64,000 bases of DNA from Yoonia sp035117555 (GCF_035117555.1 NZ_JAYKPK010000007.1:124001-188000); one strand, 5' to 3'. Counted from the first letter of the stretch, positions 1 through 9,200 are shown. Notes: generated by a model not told the origin, from the sequence alone. Numbers and translations: made by a program.

Positions 1-87
1 GCCACCACGGCTGGCCAGCATCATCGCGGCGGATGCGGCGCTAACTTGCAACAGATTACGCCGGCTCATCAGTGTCGAATAGTTCAT
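1..87 (-). CDS. Partial gene: N-terminus of a Tat-exported protein
   Basis: Only the first 29 codons are in the window; the gene runs off the left edge. The ATG is at 87, preceded by AAGGA five bases upstream. The peptide has a twin-arginine motif (SRRNLLQVS) followed by an Ala-rich hydrophobic stretch, a typical Tat signal. Such signals precede periplasmic cofactor enzymes and some solute-binding proteins, so the mature function cannot be told. It is divergent from the lacI-type gene at 542. Confidence 0.6.
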   Translation of the reverse strand, partial: MNYSTLMSRRNLLQVSAASAAMMLASRGG

Positions 88-541
88 GTCGGTCCTTAAA
101 GCGGCTTATTCCAACGGCTTGCGCCGCAAATCGCAGCGATTCTACCAGATAGCCCATCACATTAGCACATATTGCGGCAGTGCAGCGAAGCGCAAGATCT
201 CGTGAGATAACGCGCGAAGGGTAAGCGCGGTTCCGCCAGTTCATCGCGTGATTCCGGCCCAATCTGCCTGTTTTTAGTTCAGATCGCGAAAAGCTAATGT
301 TTTCGAAGGCTTCGACCAATTAATCGATACGGACCGCGCGCAACCTTTATAGCCGTGCTCGGCAGATAAGCGATTAACCATCGCCAGACTTGATTGAACG
401 ATGGCGCCGGAATGGTTGCAGGAAGCACGCACAATTGACCCCGTTGACAGGTTATTTGACATCTGCTTACAATGCGCAAACGTTATCTCAAATTTGGCGC
501 AATATGCTTGTGTCATCAGATAACGCAGGGAGGATTGTATT
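88..541. promoter_or_regulatory. Divergent promoter region with lacI promoter and operator
   Basis: There is no convincing gene in these 454 bases. At the right end TTGACA (444-449) and TACAAT (468-473), 18 bases apart, form a good sigma-70 promoter for the regulator. Immediately downstream lies the imperfect palindrome TGCGCAAACGTTATCTCAA (473-491), nearly identical to the element at 1605-1623. It overlaps the end of the -10 and the expected transcription start, so a bound LacI-family repressor would block transcription. AGGGAGGA (527-534) is the ribosome binding site. The left two thirds hold only short weak repeats. Confidence 0.65.
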
Positions 542-1567
542 TTGCGGGTGACTATTCGCGATGTCGCATCACGTGCTGGGGTCAGTGTGACCACGGCATC
601 ACGCGCGCTGAACGGCGAGGGCCGGATGGCACCCGCAACACGCAACCGCGTTCAAGAAGCGGCCAAGGCGCTGGAATATCGCCCGAACCCGATCGCACAG
701 GGGCTGGTACGCAAACGATCCTTTACGCTGGGCCTTTTGACCAACGACACTTACGGACGGTTCACCCTGCCCGTCGCTGCGGGCGTGTCAAATGCGGTGG
801 TTGATCGTGGCGTATCAGTACTTCTGGCGTCCTATCAGGATGATCCCGACCTTGCGCGGATCAACCTGCAAGCATTGCAGGACAGGCAGGTCGATGGGCT
901 GATCCTCGCCGGAAAGCGGATTGACCGCGCGCCCCATGCCAGCCTGCTGCGATCCGGGATTCCGACGGTTCATGTCATGTCGGCCTGCGACAATGACGGG
1001 ATCGCCTTTGTCCCGGACGATGCAGGCGGTGCGCGGATCGCGACGCAGCATCTGCTTGATCTGGGACGACGCAAGATCGCCCATATCACCGGCCCAACCA
1101 GCTTTACTGCGGCCCGTATCCGCGCCGAAAGTTACATCCGGACGCTGGCCGACAATGGCGCAAAGCCATGGGGTGATGCGATCTATGGTGCCTGGTCGGA
1201 ACAGCATGGCTTTGACCTTGCCCTGCACCTTTATGACCGCAAACGCCGGGCAGATGCCCCTGACGCGATCTTTTGCGGCAACGACCAGATCGCGCGCGGC
1301 ATGATTGACGGGCTGACCCAACTTGGCGTGTCAGTCCCGGATGATGTCGCCATCGTCGGTTTTGACAATTGGGAGATTTTCGCAGCGGCCACCCGTCCGC
1401 CGTTGACAACCATCGATATGGGGCTGGTCGAATTGGGCCGTCAGGCAGGCCTATGCCTGCTGGACCTGATCGACGGGCAAACCTGTGCGAGCGGGCTGAC
1501 CCGCACGCCGAGCCAACTTGTTATCCGGCAGTCATGCGGGGCAGATCGCACCGACATCGCTGCATGA
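542..1567 (+). CDS. LacI-family transcriptional regulator
   Basis: A 341-residue repressor of normal family length. Residues 4-50 form the LacI helix-turn-helix and hinge (TIRDVASRAGVS, then RPNPIAQGL). The remainder is a periplasmic-binding-protein-like sensor with the usual CGNDQIARGM and VGFDNWE segments. TTG is taken as the start because GGGAGG lies eight bases upstream; the GTG two codons later is spaced too far. It precedes a sugar ABC operon, and an 18-of-19 identical operator lies before both transcripts, so it most likely represses itself and that operon until a sugar (perhaps an arabinofuranoside) binds. The ligand is inference. Confidence 0.9.
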   Translation: MRVTIRDVASRAGVSVTTASRALNGEGRMAPATRNRVQEAAKALEYRPNPIAQGLVRKRSFTLGLLTNDTYGRFTLPVAAGVSNAVVDRGVSVLLASYQDDPDLARINLQALQDRQVDGLILAGKRIDRAPHASLLRSGIPTVHVMSACDNDGIAFVPDDAGGARIATQHLLDLGRRKIAHITGPTSFTAARIRAESYIRTLADNGAKPWGDAIYGAWSEQHGFDLALHLYDRKRRADAPDAIFCGNDQIARGMIDGLTQLGVSVPDDVAIVGFDNWEIFAAATRPPLTTIDMGLVELGRQAGLCLLDLIDGQTCASGLTRTPSQLVIRQSCGADRTDIAA

Positions 1568-1604
1568 TCACGACGACCGAAAGTGGAGGAGCTTTTTGTC
1601 GTTT

Positions 1605-1623
1605 TGCGCAAACGTTCTCTCAA
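1605..1623 (+). promoter_or_regulatory. Putative LacI-family operator of the ABC operon
   Basis: TGCGCAAACGTTCTCTCAA differs at one base from the element at 473-491 before the regulator gene. Both are imperfect palindromes centred on the CG of AACGTT, the usual core of LacI/GalR-family sites. It sits 33 bases before the binding-protein start codon. Confidence 0.65.
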
Positions 1624-1655
1624 TGACGAGAGACGCACCAAGGAGGAGAAGACAG

Positions 1656-2921
1656 ATGAACTTTCGGACAGTGACCAGCGGGCTCGCGCTTGCAACGCTT
1701 GGTATGGGTTTCGTGCCGGGGATCGCCGTGGCAGAGACCTTTTCTCTCTGGGTCCGCTCTGACGGATCGGAATTCATGCCGCCACTTGTCGAGGCATTCA
1801 ATGCCATGGGCGAGCATGAAGCAAACCTGCAGATCGTTCCGGTGGATGAACTTGTGCAGCGCTACGCCATCGCCAGCGCAGGCGGATCAGCCCCTGACGC
1901 GCTATCGCTCGACCTAATTTTCACCCCTGCCTTTGCAGAGGCCGGGCAACTGCGCGATATGACAGAATTTACGCAGGCGCTGCCGTATTTTGGCGACCTG
2001 TCCCCTGCGCATTTGTCAGTTGGCACCGTGAATGATCGGATCTTCGGCATCCCGTTTTCGGGCGATGCAAGTTTCTTGTTGTGGAACAAGGATCTTTACG
2101 AACAGGCGGGGCTTGACCCCGAAGCAGGGCCCACCACCTGGGCCGAAATCGAGGATCAAGCCCGCGCAATCTCAGAATTGGGTGACGAGACCTATGGTTT
2201 CTACTTCTCCGGCAATTGCGGCGGCTGCAATATCTTTACCTTCGCACCGCTGATCTGGGCAACCGGAGGGGATCTTTTGTCAGCTGATGGGCGCACTGCG
2301 ATGCTCAACTCTGATGAAGTCATCGCGGCAATCGACTTTTATCGCGGCATGGCCACCGATGGGCTGGTGCCTGCCGGTTCACAGACCGACAGTGGCGCGA
2401 ATTTCTTTGCCGCTTTCGCAAACGGCAATATCGGAATTTCTCCATCCGGGTCTTTTGCTATCGGTGCGCTGAACAATAATTATCCTGATCTGAACTATGG
2501 CGTGACCTTCCTTCCGGGTCAGGAAACAGGTCAGTTTTCCAGCTTTGCTGGCGGCGACAACTTTGTCATTTCGGCTGGTACCGATGACAGCAAGATACCA
2601 GCCATCGAAGCATTCATCGAATTCGCCTATTCGCTGGAAGGCCAAAAGATCCTTGTGGCCAATGGTGCGGTGCCGGTGCGGGGCGACCTTGCTGCAGAAG
2701 TGTTTGAAGGTCTCGACGCGCGCTATCTGGTTTCGGCTGAGGCGATGGCAAATGGGCGCACACCCTATACCACCGTCTTCAACGACATCATCAATTCGCG
2801 CAACGGGCCTTGGATCACGATGCTGAACCGCGCCTTCTTTGCCACCAGCGAAGACGAAATGCTCAAGGCAATCGAAGATGGTCAGGCAGAAATGCAGTCG
2901 ATCATCGACGCTGCCAATTGA
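1656..2921 (+). CDS. ABC sugar-binding protein (family 1 extracellular solute-binding)
   Basis: A 421-residue periplasmic solute-binding protein of the MalE/UgpB type. The frame is open from 1518, but ATG 1656 is chosen because AGGAGGAG is just upstream and a clean Sec signal peptide follows (MNFRTVTSGLALATLG... ending about residue 26, PGIAVA). Typical family segments include GIPFSGDASFLLWNKDLYEQAG and the late NFVISAGTDD stretch. It is the first gene of the operon with two permeases, a GH127 enzyme and an ATPase, and is separated from permease 1 by a hairpin. The substrate is probably a sugar or oligosaccharide containing L-arabinofuranose; this rests only on the GH127 neighbour. Confidence 0.9.
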   Translation: MNFRTVTSGLALATLGMGFVPGIAVAETFSLWVRSDGSEFMPPLVEAFNAMGEHEANLQIVPVDELVQRYAIASAGGSAPDALSLDLIFTPAFAEAGQLRDMTEFTQALPYFGDLSPAHLSVGTVNDRIFGIPFSGDASFLLWNKDLYEQAGLDPEAGPTTWAEIEDQARAISELGDETYGFYFSGNCGGCNIFTFAPLIWATGGDLLSADGRTAMLNSDEVIAAIDFYRGMATDGLVPAGSQTDSGANFFAAFANGNIGISPSGSFAIGALNNNYPDLNYGVTFLPGQETGQFSSFAGGDNFVISAGTDDSKIPAIEAFIEFAYSLEGQKILVANGAVPVRGDLAAEVFEGLDARYLVSAEAMANGRTPYTTVFNDIINSRNGPWITMLNRAFFATSEDEMLKAIEDGQAEMQSIIDAAN

Positions 2922-2928
2922 CCAATGC

Positions 2929-2960
2929 GGGCGGGCCCGGATGCGGCCCGCCCCCTTTTT
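2929..2960 (+). terminator. Intercistronic hairpin with T tract after binding-protein gene
   Basis: GGGCGGGCC (2929-2937) pairs perfectly with GGCCCGCCC (2945-2953) around a 7-base loop and is followed by CCTTTTT. It has the form of an intrinsic terminator but lies inside the operon, eight bases after the binding-protein stop. It probably acts as a partial terminator or mRNA-end stabiliser. Confidence 0.75.
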
Positions 2961-2976
2961 CAAGGGATGATCCGCG

Positions 2977-3900
2977 ATGACACCCACTGACCCGACAAGA
3001 GACAACGCGCCGCCCACGCCCCGCAAACCACGGCAGGCGGGCTGGCATGGGCTGTTCTATGTGCTTCCCGCGCTGGTACTGGTCGCGGTGTTCTTTCTGG
3101 TGCCATTGGGCATGACGGTCTGGATGTCTTTGCACGACTGGCCACTTTTGGGAAATCCGCGCTGGATCGGTACAGCAAATTACGAACGTTTGTTCAGCGA
3201 TACCGGGTTTTGGAACGCAATGCGGTTCACCGCACAATATACTGTCGTGGCAACAATCGGGCTGCTGGGCGTGGCGATGGGCCTTGCGCTGATGGTGCAA
3301 TCGCAGGGCCGGGCAAGCTCAATCTACCGGACGATCTATTTTCTGCCGGTTGTGACCGGCTTTGCTTCTGCCTCGTTACTCTGGGCGTGGCTGTCGAATG
3401 TGGATGCGGGGCTGTTTTCGCCGGCGGCCCAGCTACTGGGGGTGACCGAGAACCGGATCAATCTTCTGGCCAATTTCGATACTGCCTTCTGGACAGTGAC
3501 CATCATGGTCGTTTGGAAAATGGCCGGGTTCTACATGGTCATTCTGATGAGCGGGCTGCAATCCATACCCACCGATTACGAAGAAGCTGCGCGCATTGAC
3601 GGTGCAAGCTGGTTTCAGCGCTTTCGCTGGATCACCATGCCGCTGATCCGACAGCCTTTTGCGCTGGCGCTTATCCTCTGTGTCTCGGGGTCGATGCTGG
3701 CCTTTGATCAGTTCTATATCATCCTCAATGGCGGACCGCGCAATCAGACGGTGACGGCTGTCTACAAGATCTTCAACGAAAGCTTTGTGTCGTTCCGGCT
3801 GGGCTATGGCTCGGCGCTCTCTGTCGTGCTGCTGATCATCCTGATGATCCTGTCGGCAATCCAATTGCGACTGTTGCGCGACAAGGGAGAAGCGAAATGA
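2977..3900 (+). CDS. ABC sugar permease, MalF/UgpA type
   Basis: A 307-residue inner-membrane permease with about six hydrophobic segments; the first starts near residue 22 (LFYVLPALVLVAVFFLVPLG). The cytoplasmic EAA loop that docks on the ATPase is visible as EEAARIDGASWFQRFRWITM, about two thirds along. It forms the heterodimeric channel with the next gene, whose ATG overlaps its stop by four bases (ATGA), a sign of translational coupling. Family length and loop match carbohydrate uptake transporter subfamily 1. Confidence 0.92.
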   Translation: MTPTDPTRDNAPPTPRKPRQAGWHGLFYVLPALVLVAVFFLVPLGMTVWMSLHDWPLLGNPRWIGTANYERLFSDTGFWNAMRFTAQYTVVATIGLLGVAMGLALMVQSQGRASSIYRTIYFLPVVTGFASASLLWAWLSNVDAGLFSPAAQLLGVTENRINLLANFDTAFWTVTIMVVWKMAGFYMVILMSGLQSIPTDYEEAARIDGASWFQRFRWITMPLIRQPFALALILCVSGSMLAFDQFYIILNGGPRNQTVTAVYKIFNESFVSFRLGYGSALSVVLLIILMILSAIQLRLLRDKGEAK

Positions 3901-4778
3901 CCGCTATCGATATCCAGACCAATGCCCCCACGGCGCGCGGCGGGCGCATCAGCGCGCATCGCATCCTGTTCCACGTGACGGCTGTGATCGTCGCCGCGAT
4001 CTTTCTGGTGCCATTGGTCTGGGTCGCGCTGGCCAGCTTCCGGCCCACCGCGGTATCCATGCAACCGCCGATCCCGCCTTGGCCCGGCGATGCCGCCACG
4101 CTGGACAATTACATCAGGCTGGAAAATTTCGGGCAGTCGATCCTGCATTACGCCGGAAATTCAGCCATTGTCGCCATCGGCACTGCGGCGCTGACCGTCG
4201 TCGTGGCATTGCTCGCGGGCTACGGGTTCTCGCGCTATCGTTTCCCGTTCAAGCCGCTCGCCTTTGTGCTGATCCTGTCAACGATCATGATCCCATTCCA
4301 ATCAATCCTGACGCCACTGTTTCTTTTGTTGGCAAAGATGGGGCTTCAGAATTCGCTGTTCGGGCTGATCCTTGTCTATACAACACTGCAACTGCCGTTC
4401 TCGGTCTTCATGATGAAGAACGCCTTTGATTCCGTCCCGCCCGAGATTGAAGAAGCTGCACGCATCGACGGCATCAAAGGCCTGCGCATGCTCTGGCAAG
4501 TCATGGTGCCGTTGGTCATGCCGGGCATGGTGACATCCGGGCTCTTTGCCTTTCTCAACGCCTGGAACGAATTTCTGGCCGCACTCGTGCTGTTGTCAGA
4601 TCAGGACAAATTCACCCTGCCGGTGCTGATGACCGCCGTGCGCTCGGGCCGCTATGGCGCGGTGGACTGGGGCGCCGTGCAGGCGGGCGTGACCGTCATG
4701 ATGATCCCCTGCCTTGTGCTGTTTCTTATCCTGCAACGCTCTTACATCCGCGGCCTGACGGCTGGCGCGGTGAAGTAA
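3897..4778 (+). CDS. ABC sugar permease, MalG/UgpE type
   Basis: A 293-residue partner permease. It has six predicted membrane segments and an EAA loop reading EEAARIDGIKGLRMLWQVMV. The start overlaps the stop of the preceding permease as ATGA. It is followed after 18 bases by the GH127 gene and then by the operon ATPase, so the transporter is complete in one transcription unit. Confidence 0.92.
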   Translation: MTAIDIQTNAPTARGGRISAHRILFHVTAVIVAAIFLVPLVWVALASFRPTAVSMQPPIPPWPGDAATLDNYIRLENFGQSILHYAGNSAIVAIGTAALTVVVALLAGYGFSRYRFPFKPLAFVLILSTIMIPFQSILTPLFLLLAKMGLQNSLFGLILVYTTLQLPFSVFMMKNAFDSVPPEIEEAARIDGIKGLRMLWQVMVPLVMPGMVTSGLFAFLNAWNEFLAALVLLSDQDKFTLPVLMTAVRSGRYGAVDWGAVQAGVTVMMIPCLVLFLILQRSYIRGLTAGAVK

Positions 4779-4796
4779 CCAAACCGAAAGACTGAC

Positions 4797-6713
4797 ATGA
4801 CATCCCCAAAGCAAAACCCCACCGGCGCAAAATTCCGCCCGCTTTCCGTTGATAAAATCAAGGTCGGGGGCTTTTTCGGCCCGCGCATTGACACGATCAG
4901 CACTGTAACGGCCCGCACCCTGTTCGAACGCTGCATTGAGGCCTGGATGCTGGATCAGGTCGATCCTGAACTCCCGAACCCCGGACTGGTCATCCCTTTC
5001 CAGCACAGCAACACCGTCACGACCCAGATGTTCTGGGACAGCGATTTCGGCAAATCCATCGAGACCGCTGCCTATGCCCTGAACCACAAACCCGATGCCG
5101 ATCTGGAGGCGCTGGTTGATGATGTGATCGACGCCTATGGCAGATTGCAGCAAGAGGACGGCTATCTCAATTCATGGTATATCCGCATCGAGCCCGGCCA
5201 ACGCTGGACCAACCTGCGCGACCGGCACGAGCTTTACAACGCTGGCCATCTGATCGAAGGCGCAGTGGCCTATTTCCACGCCACCGGAAAGCGCAAATTT
5301 CTCGATATCATGTGCCGCTATGCTGATCATATCGGGCAGGTTTTTGGTCCGGGTGATGACCAGTTGAAAGGATATCCGGGCCATCCGGAAATGGAACTGG
5401 CCTTGGTCAAACTGGGGCGTGTCACGGGTGAACAGCGCTATCTGGATCTTGCAAAATATTTCGTCGATCAGCGCGGCCAGCAGCCAAACTATTTTGAAGA
5501 AGAGGCCAAGCGCCGCAATGAGAAGGAAGGCGGTTTCCACTTCGGTACTCTCGAATATTGTCAGGCGCACAAGCCCGTCCGCGAACAGGACAAGGTCGTC
5601 GGCCACGCCGTCCGCGCCGCCTATCTTTACGCCGGTATGGCCGATGTCGCGACGGAATTCGGCGATGATACGCTGACCGCGCCTTTGGAAACGCTCTGGT
5701 CGCATCTGGTCGACCGTAACCTGTATATTCATGGCGGCTTTGGTCCTTCAGCACAAAATGAAGGACTGACATCCGATTACGACCTGCCCAATGCCACGGC
5801 CTATGCTGAAACCTGCGCCGCTGTGGCGCTGGTTTTCTGGGCGAGCCGCATGCTGGGGCGCGGCCCGGACCGGCGGTTTGCCGATATTATGGAACAGGCG
5901 CTGTATAACAACGCGCTGGCCGGGCTGTCGCTGGACGGGACCAAGTTTTTCTACGACAACCCACTGGAAAGCCTTGGCGATCATCATCGCTGGACCTGGC
6001 ATCGCTGCCCCTGCTGCCCACCCAATATTGCGCGGCTGGTCGCCTCTATCGGATCTTATTTCTATGGCGTGGCCGAGAACGAGATCGCAGTCCATCTGTA
6101 CAACGCCAGCCGAGCCGAGGTTGCCCTGGCAGGTGGCAGCGTGACGCTGGAACAGGTGACAGATTATCCCAATAACGGGACCATCGCGATCACGGTCGAG
6201 CCAGAGCAACCGCAGGACTTCACTCTCTCGCTACGCATCCCCGGCTGGGCCAAAACCGCCAACGTCACGCTCAACGATGAAACGGTCAGCCAGGAGCCGC
6301 AGGCTGGCTACATCCGTCTCCAGCGACGCTGGCAATCGGGTGACAAAGTTGTGCTTGTGCTGGATCTGTCACCACGCCGTGTCTTTGCCAACCCGTCCGT
6401 CACCATGGATCAAGGGCGCGTGGCGCTGATGCATGGACCCTTTGCCTATTGCCTGGAAGAGATAGACAATGGACCCGATCTCAACTCGCTGGTCCTACCC
6501 GATGATGCGCCGCTGACGACCACAGACTCGTCTGATCTTGGTGGTATCATCCGCCTGTTCGCATCAGCCCAGCGTGAAAGCGCGGGCAGTGACGCGCTCT
6601 ATCACACTGAAAGACCACAGCGGGAAAGCGTGACGCTGACCGCCGTGCCCTATCATGTCTGGGACAATCGCGCGCCGGGTGCGATGCTGACCTGGGTGAG
6701 GAGAGAAGGATGA
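4797..6713 (+). CDS. GH127 beta-L-arabinofuranosidase (DUF1680 family)
   Basis: A 638-residue glycoside hydrolase of the family whose model is Bifidobacterium HypBA1. Those enzymes remove beta-L-arabinofuranose using a cysteine nucleophile held by zinc. The zinc and catalytic residues are visible: E338 and C340 in AETCAAVALVFWASR, and C404, C406, C407 in HRCPCCPPNIARL. An (alpha/alpha)6 barrel region is followed by beta-sandwich domains. There is no signal peptide, so it should act in the cytoplasm on the imported substrate. It lies between the permeases and ATPase, and its stop overlaps the ATPase start (ATGA). Some GH127 relatives act on other sugars, so specificity is not certain. Confidence 0.88.
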   Translation: MTSPKQNPTGAKFRPLSVDKIKVGGFFGPRIDTISTVTARTLFERCIEAWMLDQVDPELPNPGLVIPFQHSNTVTTQMFWDSDFGKSIETAAYALNHKPDADLEALVDDVIDAYGRLQQEDGYLNSWYIRIEPGQRWTNLRDRHELYNAGHLIEGAVAYFHATGKRKFLDIMCRYADHIGQVFGPGDDQLKGYPGHPEMELALVKLGRVTGEQRYLDLAKYFVDQRGQQPNYFEEEAKRRNEKEGGFHFGTLEYCQAHKPVREQDKVVGHAVRAAYLYAGMADVATEFGDDTLTAPLETLWSHLVDRNLYIHGGFGPSAQNEGLTSDYDLPNATAYAETCAAVALVFWASRMLGRGPDRRFADIMEQALYNNALAGLSLDGTKFFYDNPLESLGDHHRWTWHRCPCCPPNIARLVASIGSYFYGVAENEIAVHLYNASRAEVALAGGSVTLEQVTDYPNNGTIAITVEPEQPQDFTLSLRIPGWAKTANVTLNDETVSQEPQAGYIRLQRRWQSGDKVVLVLDLSPRRVFANPSVTMDQGRVALMHGPFAYCLEEIDNGPDLNSLVLPDDAPLTTTDSSDLGGIIRLFASAQRESAGSDALYHTERPQRESVTLTAVPYHVWDNRAPGAMLTWVRREG

Positions 6714-7822
6714 ACGCCATGACAACGCAAAAGATCACCAACAGGCATGCCGCTGGGGTCACGCTGCGGCGGCTGCACAAATCCTTTGGCGCGGTCGATG
6801 TGCTGCACGACATCAGCCTTCAGATTGCGCCGGGGGAGTTCGTGGTTTTCGTCGGCCCGTCCGGCTGCGGAAAATCGACCCTGCTCCGCCTGATCGCCGG
6901 GTTGGAGCATGTGACCGCAGGCGATGTGTTCATCGGTGATACCGATGTGACGGAAAAGGACCCTTCTGACCGGGGCATTGCGATGGTGTTCCAGACCTAT
7001 GCGCTTTACCCGCATATGAGCGTCGGACAGAATATGGGTTTCGGGCTGAAAGCGGCAGGTCGTCCAAAGGCCGAAATCGCGCAAAAGGTCAGCGAAGCCG
7101 CTGCTGTGCTGAAACTGACCGATTATCTGGACCGCAAGCCAGGCCAGCTGTCGGGCGGTCAACGCCAGCGCGTGGCTATTGGGCGTGCCATCGTGCGCAA
7201 TCCTGATGTGTTTCTCTTCGACGAACCTTTGTCAAATCTTGACGCTGAACTGCGGGTCGGCATGCGGCTGGAAATCGCGCGGTTGCACCGCGAACTCGGG
7301 ATCACCATGATCTACGTGACCCATGACCAGACCGAGGCGATGACGCTCGCTGACAAGATCGTTGTCTTGCGTGCAGGCCGCGTGGAACAGGTCGGTGCGC
7401 CCGCCGACCTTTACGAAGACCCTGACAATATCTTTGTGGCCGGGTTTATCGGATCTCCGGCGATGAATTTCTTTCCCGCCGTTATGGGCGAAAACGGCCA
7501 GATCACCGTCGCAGGCAACAGCATTCCCGGCCCCGCCCTGACGCAACCGCCCGCTGCTGGGTCCAAGGTCACGCTCGGCCTGCGCCCGGAACATCTGGAA
7601 ATCGTTACTGAAACGACCAATCCGCAAGCTCTGACATTCCACGCGGAATTCACCGAATATCTAGGTGGCAGCTCATATTGTTACGGCACACTCGGTGATG
7701 GGCTGCCTTGTACATTGGAGCTGCCCAGAAACCGCAAGCTGCGCGCTAGTGACCGAACACAGATCAGCGTCGATCCGAGTCAAATGCGCATTTTCGATAG
7801 AGACGGCTTGCGGATCCGCTAG
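6710..7822 (+). CDS. ABC transporter ATPase, MalK/UgpC type
   Basis: A 370-residue ATPase powering the sugar transporter. Walker A is GPSGCGKST (49-57), the Q-loop is around VFQTYALYPH (93-102), the signature LSGGQ is at 147-151, and Walker B VFLFDEP at 167-173, followed by the H-loop (YVTHDQTEA). The C-terminal third holds the TOBE/MalK regulatory domain (LGLRPEH). ATGA overlap links it to the GH127 gene. Its TAG stop shares the palindrome CTAG (7819-7822) with the stop of the convergent galU gene. Confidence 0.93.
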   Translation: MNAMTTQKITNRHAAGVTLRRLHKSFGAVDVLHDISLQIAPGEFVVFVGPSGCGKSTLLRLIAGLEHVTAGDVFIGDTDVTEKDPSDRGIAMVFQTYALYPHMSVGQNMGFGLKAAGRPKAEIAQKVSEAAAVLKLTDYLDRKPGQLSGGQRQRVAIGRAIVRNPDVFLFDEPLSNLDAELRVGMRLEIARLHRELGITMIYVTHDQTEAMTLADKIVVLRAGRVEQVGAPADLYEDPDNIFVAGFIGSPAMNFFPAVMGENGQITVAGNSIPGPALTQPPAAGSKVTLGLRPEHLEIVTETTNPQALTFHAEFTEYLGGSSYCYGTLGDGLPCTLELPRNRKLRASDRTQISVDPSQMRIFDRDGLRIR

Positions 7823-8715
7823 GCGGCGTTCGGCGCGCCGACCTTGGTAAAGAAAGCGCCAAGAACATCTTCAAACGCAGGGTCACCTTGCGCAAGATGC
7901 AGAACTGCGGCCAACATCCCCTGTTTGGAGCCACAATCAAAACGCTGCCCCGAAAACTGGAACCCTGACAGACCAATATCATGCAGTCCCACTGCGATAG
8001 CATCGGTCAATTGAATTTCGCCGCCAGCGCCGGGGGCCTGTTGCGCCAAGGCATCGAAAATCCGCTGATCCAGCACATAGCGCCCGACAACAGCAGCCTG
8101 CGATGGTGCATCGTCCGGCGCAGGTTTTTCGACCATACCGTTTGCCTTGATGAAGGGACCATTCTGTTCCAGCACCGACAACACACCATAACTTGAGACA
8201 TCCCCCCAAGCGACGTTCATCGTCGCAACAAGATGGCCAGACCCACAGGCAGCATAGGCGTCGATCATCTCGCTCAGACAGCCTTTCGGCCCAACGATAA
8301 GATCATCAGGCAGCACAACAGCAACGGGTCCCGGCAGCACATGGTCCTTTGCACATAAGACGGCATGCCCCAGCCCAAGCGGTTCATCTTGCATCACAAA
8401 GCGGACGTCAAAGTCAGCTTCATCAATGGCTGCTTCTTTCAGGTCGCGCGCCAGACGGGCTTTGCCGCGCTCTCGCAATGTTTCACGCAAGGCGGCATCG
8501 TCCATGACATAGCGTTCAATCGCAGATTTAGAGGGGTGGCTGACAAAGATCATCCGCTCGACCCCGGCGTCGCGCGCCTCATTGATCGCGAACTGGATCA
8601 GCGGGGTATCAATAACGGGCAGCAGTTCTTTCGGGGTTGCTTTCGTTGCGGGCAGAAAACGCGTCCCCAGACCGGCTACAGGAAAAATCGCAGTTCGCAC
8701 GGTTCCGTTAGACAT
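7819..8715 (-). CDS. galU: UTP--glucose-1-phosphate uridylyltransferase
   Basis: A 298-residue GalU making UDP-glucose from UTP and glucose 1-phosphate in the cytoplasm. The nucleotide-binding signature near the N-terminus reads PVAGLGTRFLPATKATPKE, with later VLPDDLI and VEKP segments as in GalU. Length is normal. It is transcribed alone, convergent with the sugar ATPase, and its stop codon overlaps that of its neighbour. UDP-glucose feeds polysaccharide and UDP-sulfoquinovose synthesis (sqdB lies 11 kb away). GgpS, encoded nearby, usually uses ADP-glucose instead. Confidence 0.95.
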   Translation of the reverse strand: MSNGTVRTAIFPVAGLGTRFLPATKATPKELLPVIDTPLIQFAINEARDAGVERMIFVSHPSKSAIERYVMDDAALRETLRERGKARLARDLKEAAIDEADFDVRFVMQDEPLGLGHAVLCAKDHVLPGPVAVVLPDDLIVGPKGCLSEMIDAYAACGSGHLVATMNVAWGDVSSYGVLSVLEQNGPFIKANGMVEKPAPDDAPSQAAVVGRYVLDQRIFDALAQQAPGAGGEIQLTDAIAVGLHDIGLSGFQFSGQRFDCGSKQGMLAAVLHLAQGDPAFEDVLGAFFTKVGAPNAA

Positions 8716-9200
8716 ATTCTCTACTCCTTTGATGCATTTATGCCGCGATGCAGCGTAAATCCAATAGGACGTGTCGGGGTTAAAATGTCAAAAAACGACA
8801 TCTTGATGCGCAGGCTGTATTATTTTGGGAACGACAGACACCATCGACAGTTCTTGTTACAGCAACATTCAAACATCGCTATGAGGCTTAATGTATTTAT
8901 TAATTATTTTAAATACTTATGAAAATAATCATCCAGAGCGCCAACTGAGCAGTCGCAATAATTTCGCAAGTAAGATAGATTCCCCTCCAATCGCAAAGGC
9001 ACAAAACTTGACCGACTTGCACGATTTTTATGCTGATTGCCGAACTGGAAACCTGCAAAATGTCGTTTTTATACAAGTCCGCTTGAAGCTGGGTTACATT
9101 CCTTCCACCCTGCCAGAGTAACGACGATGTGGGACACAAACACGATCCTGTGTCAGCTGCTCAAATCGGGGCAGCATAAAAGAAAGCAGATCAATAGACG
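8716..9200. promoter_or_regulatory. AT-rich divergent promoter region galU / gpsA
   Basis: These 485 bases hold no gene I can support and are far more AT-rich than the surroundings, especially 8886-8936. An 11-base inverted repeat, AAAAACGACAT (8791-8801) and ATGTCGTTTTT (9060-9070), stands about 75 bases from galU and 130 from gpsA. With its flanks the element reads ATGTCGTTTTT-N2-ACA in both copies. This looks like a pair of sites for one regulator serving both promoters. Confidence 0.45.

Noticed and set aside
7819..7822. Overlapping stop codons of convergent genes (CTAG), also TTAA at 47464-47467
   Set aside because: Noted as compact gene packing. It is common enough in dense genomes not to imply regulation.
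8891..9139. Two short overlapping open frames on opposite strands in the galU-gpsA region
   Set aside because: The region is AT-rich and promoter-like; neither frame has a ribosome binding site or recognisable protein sequence.
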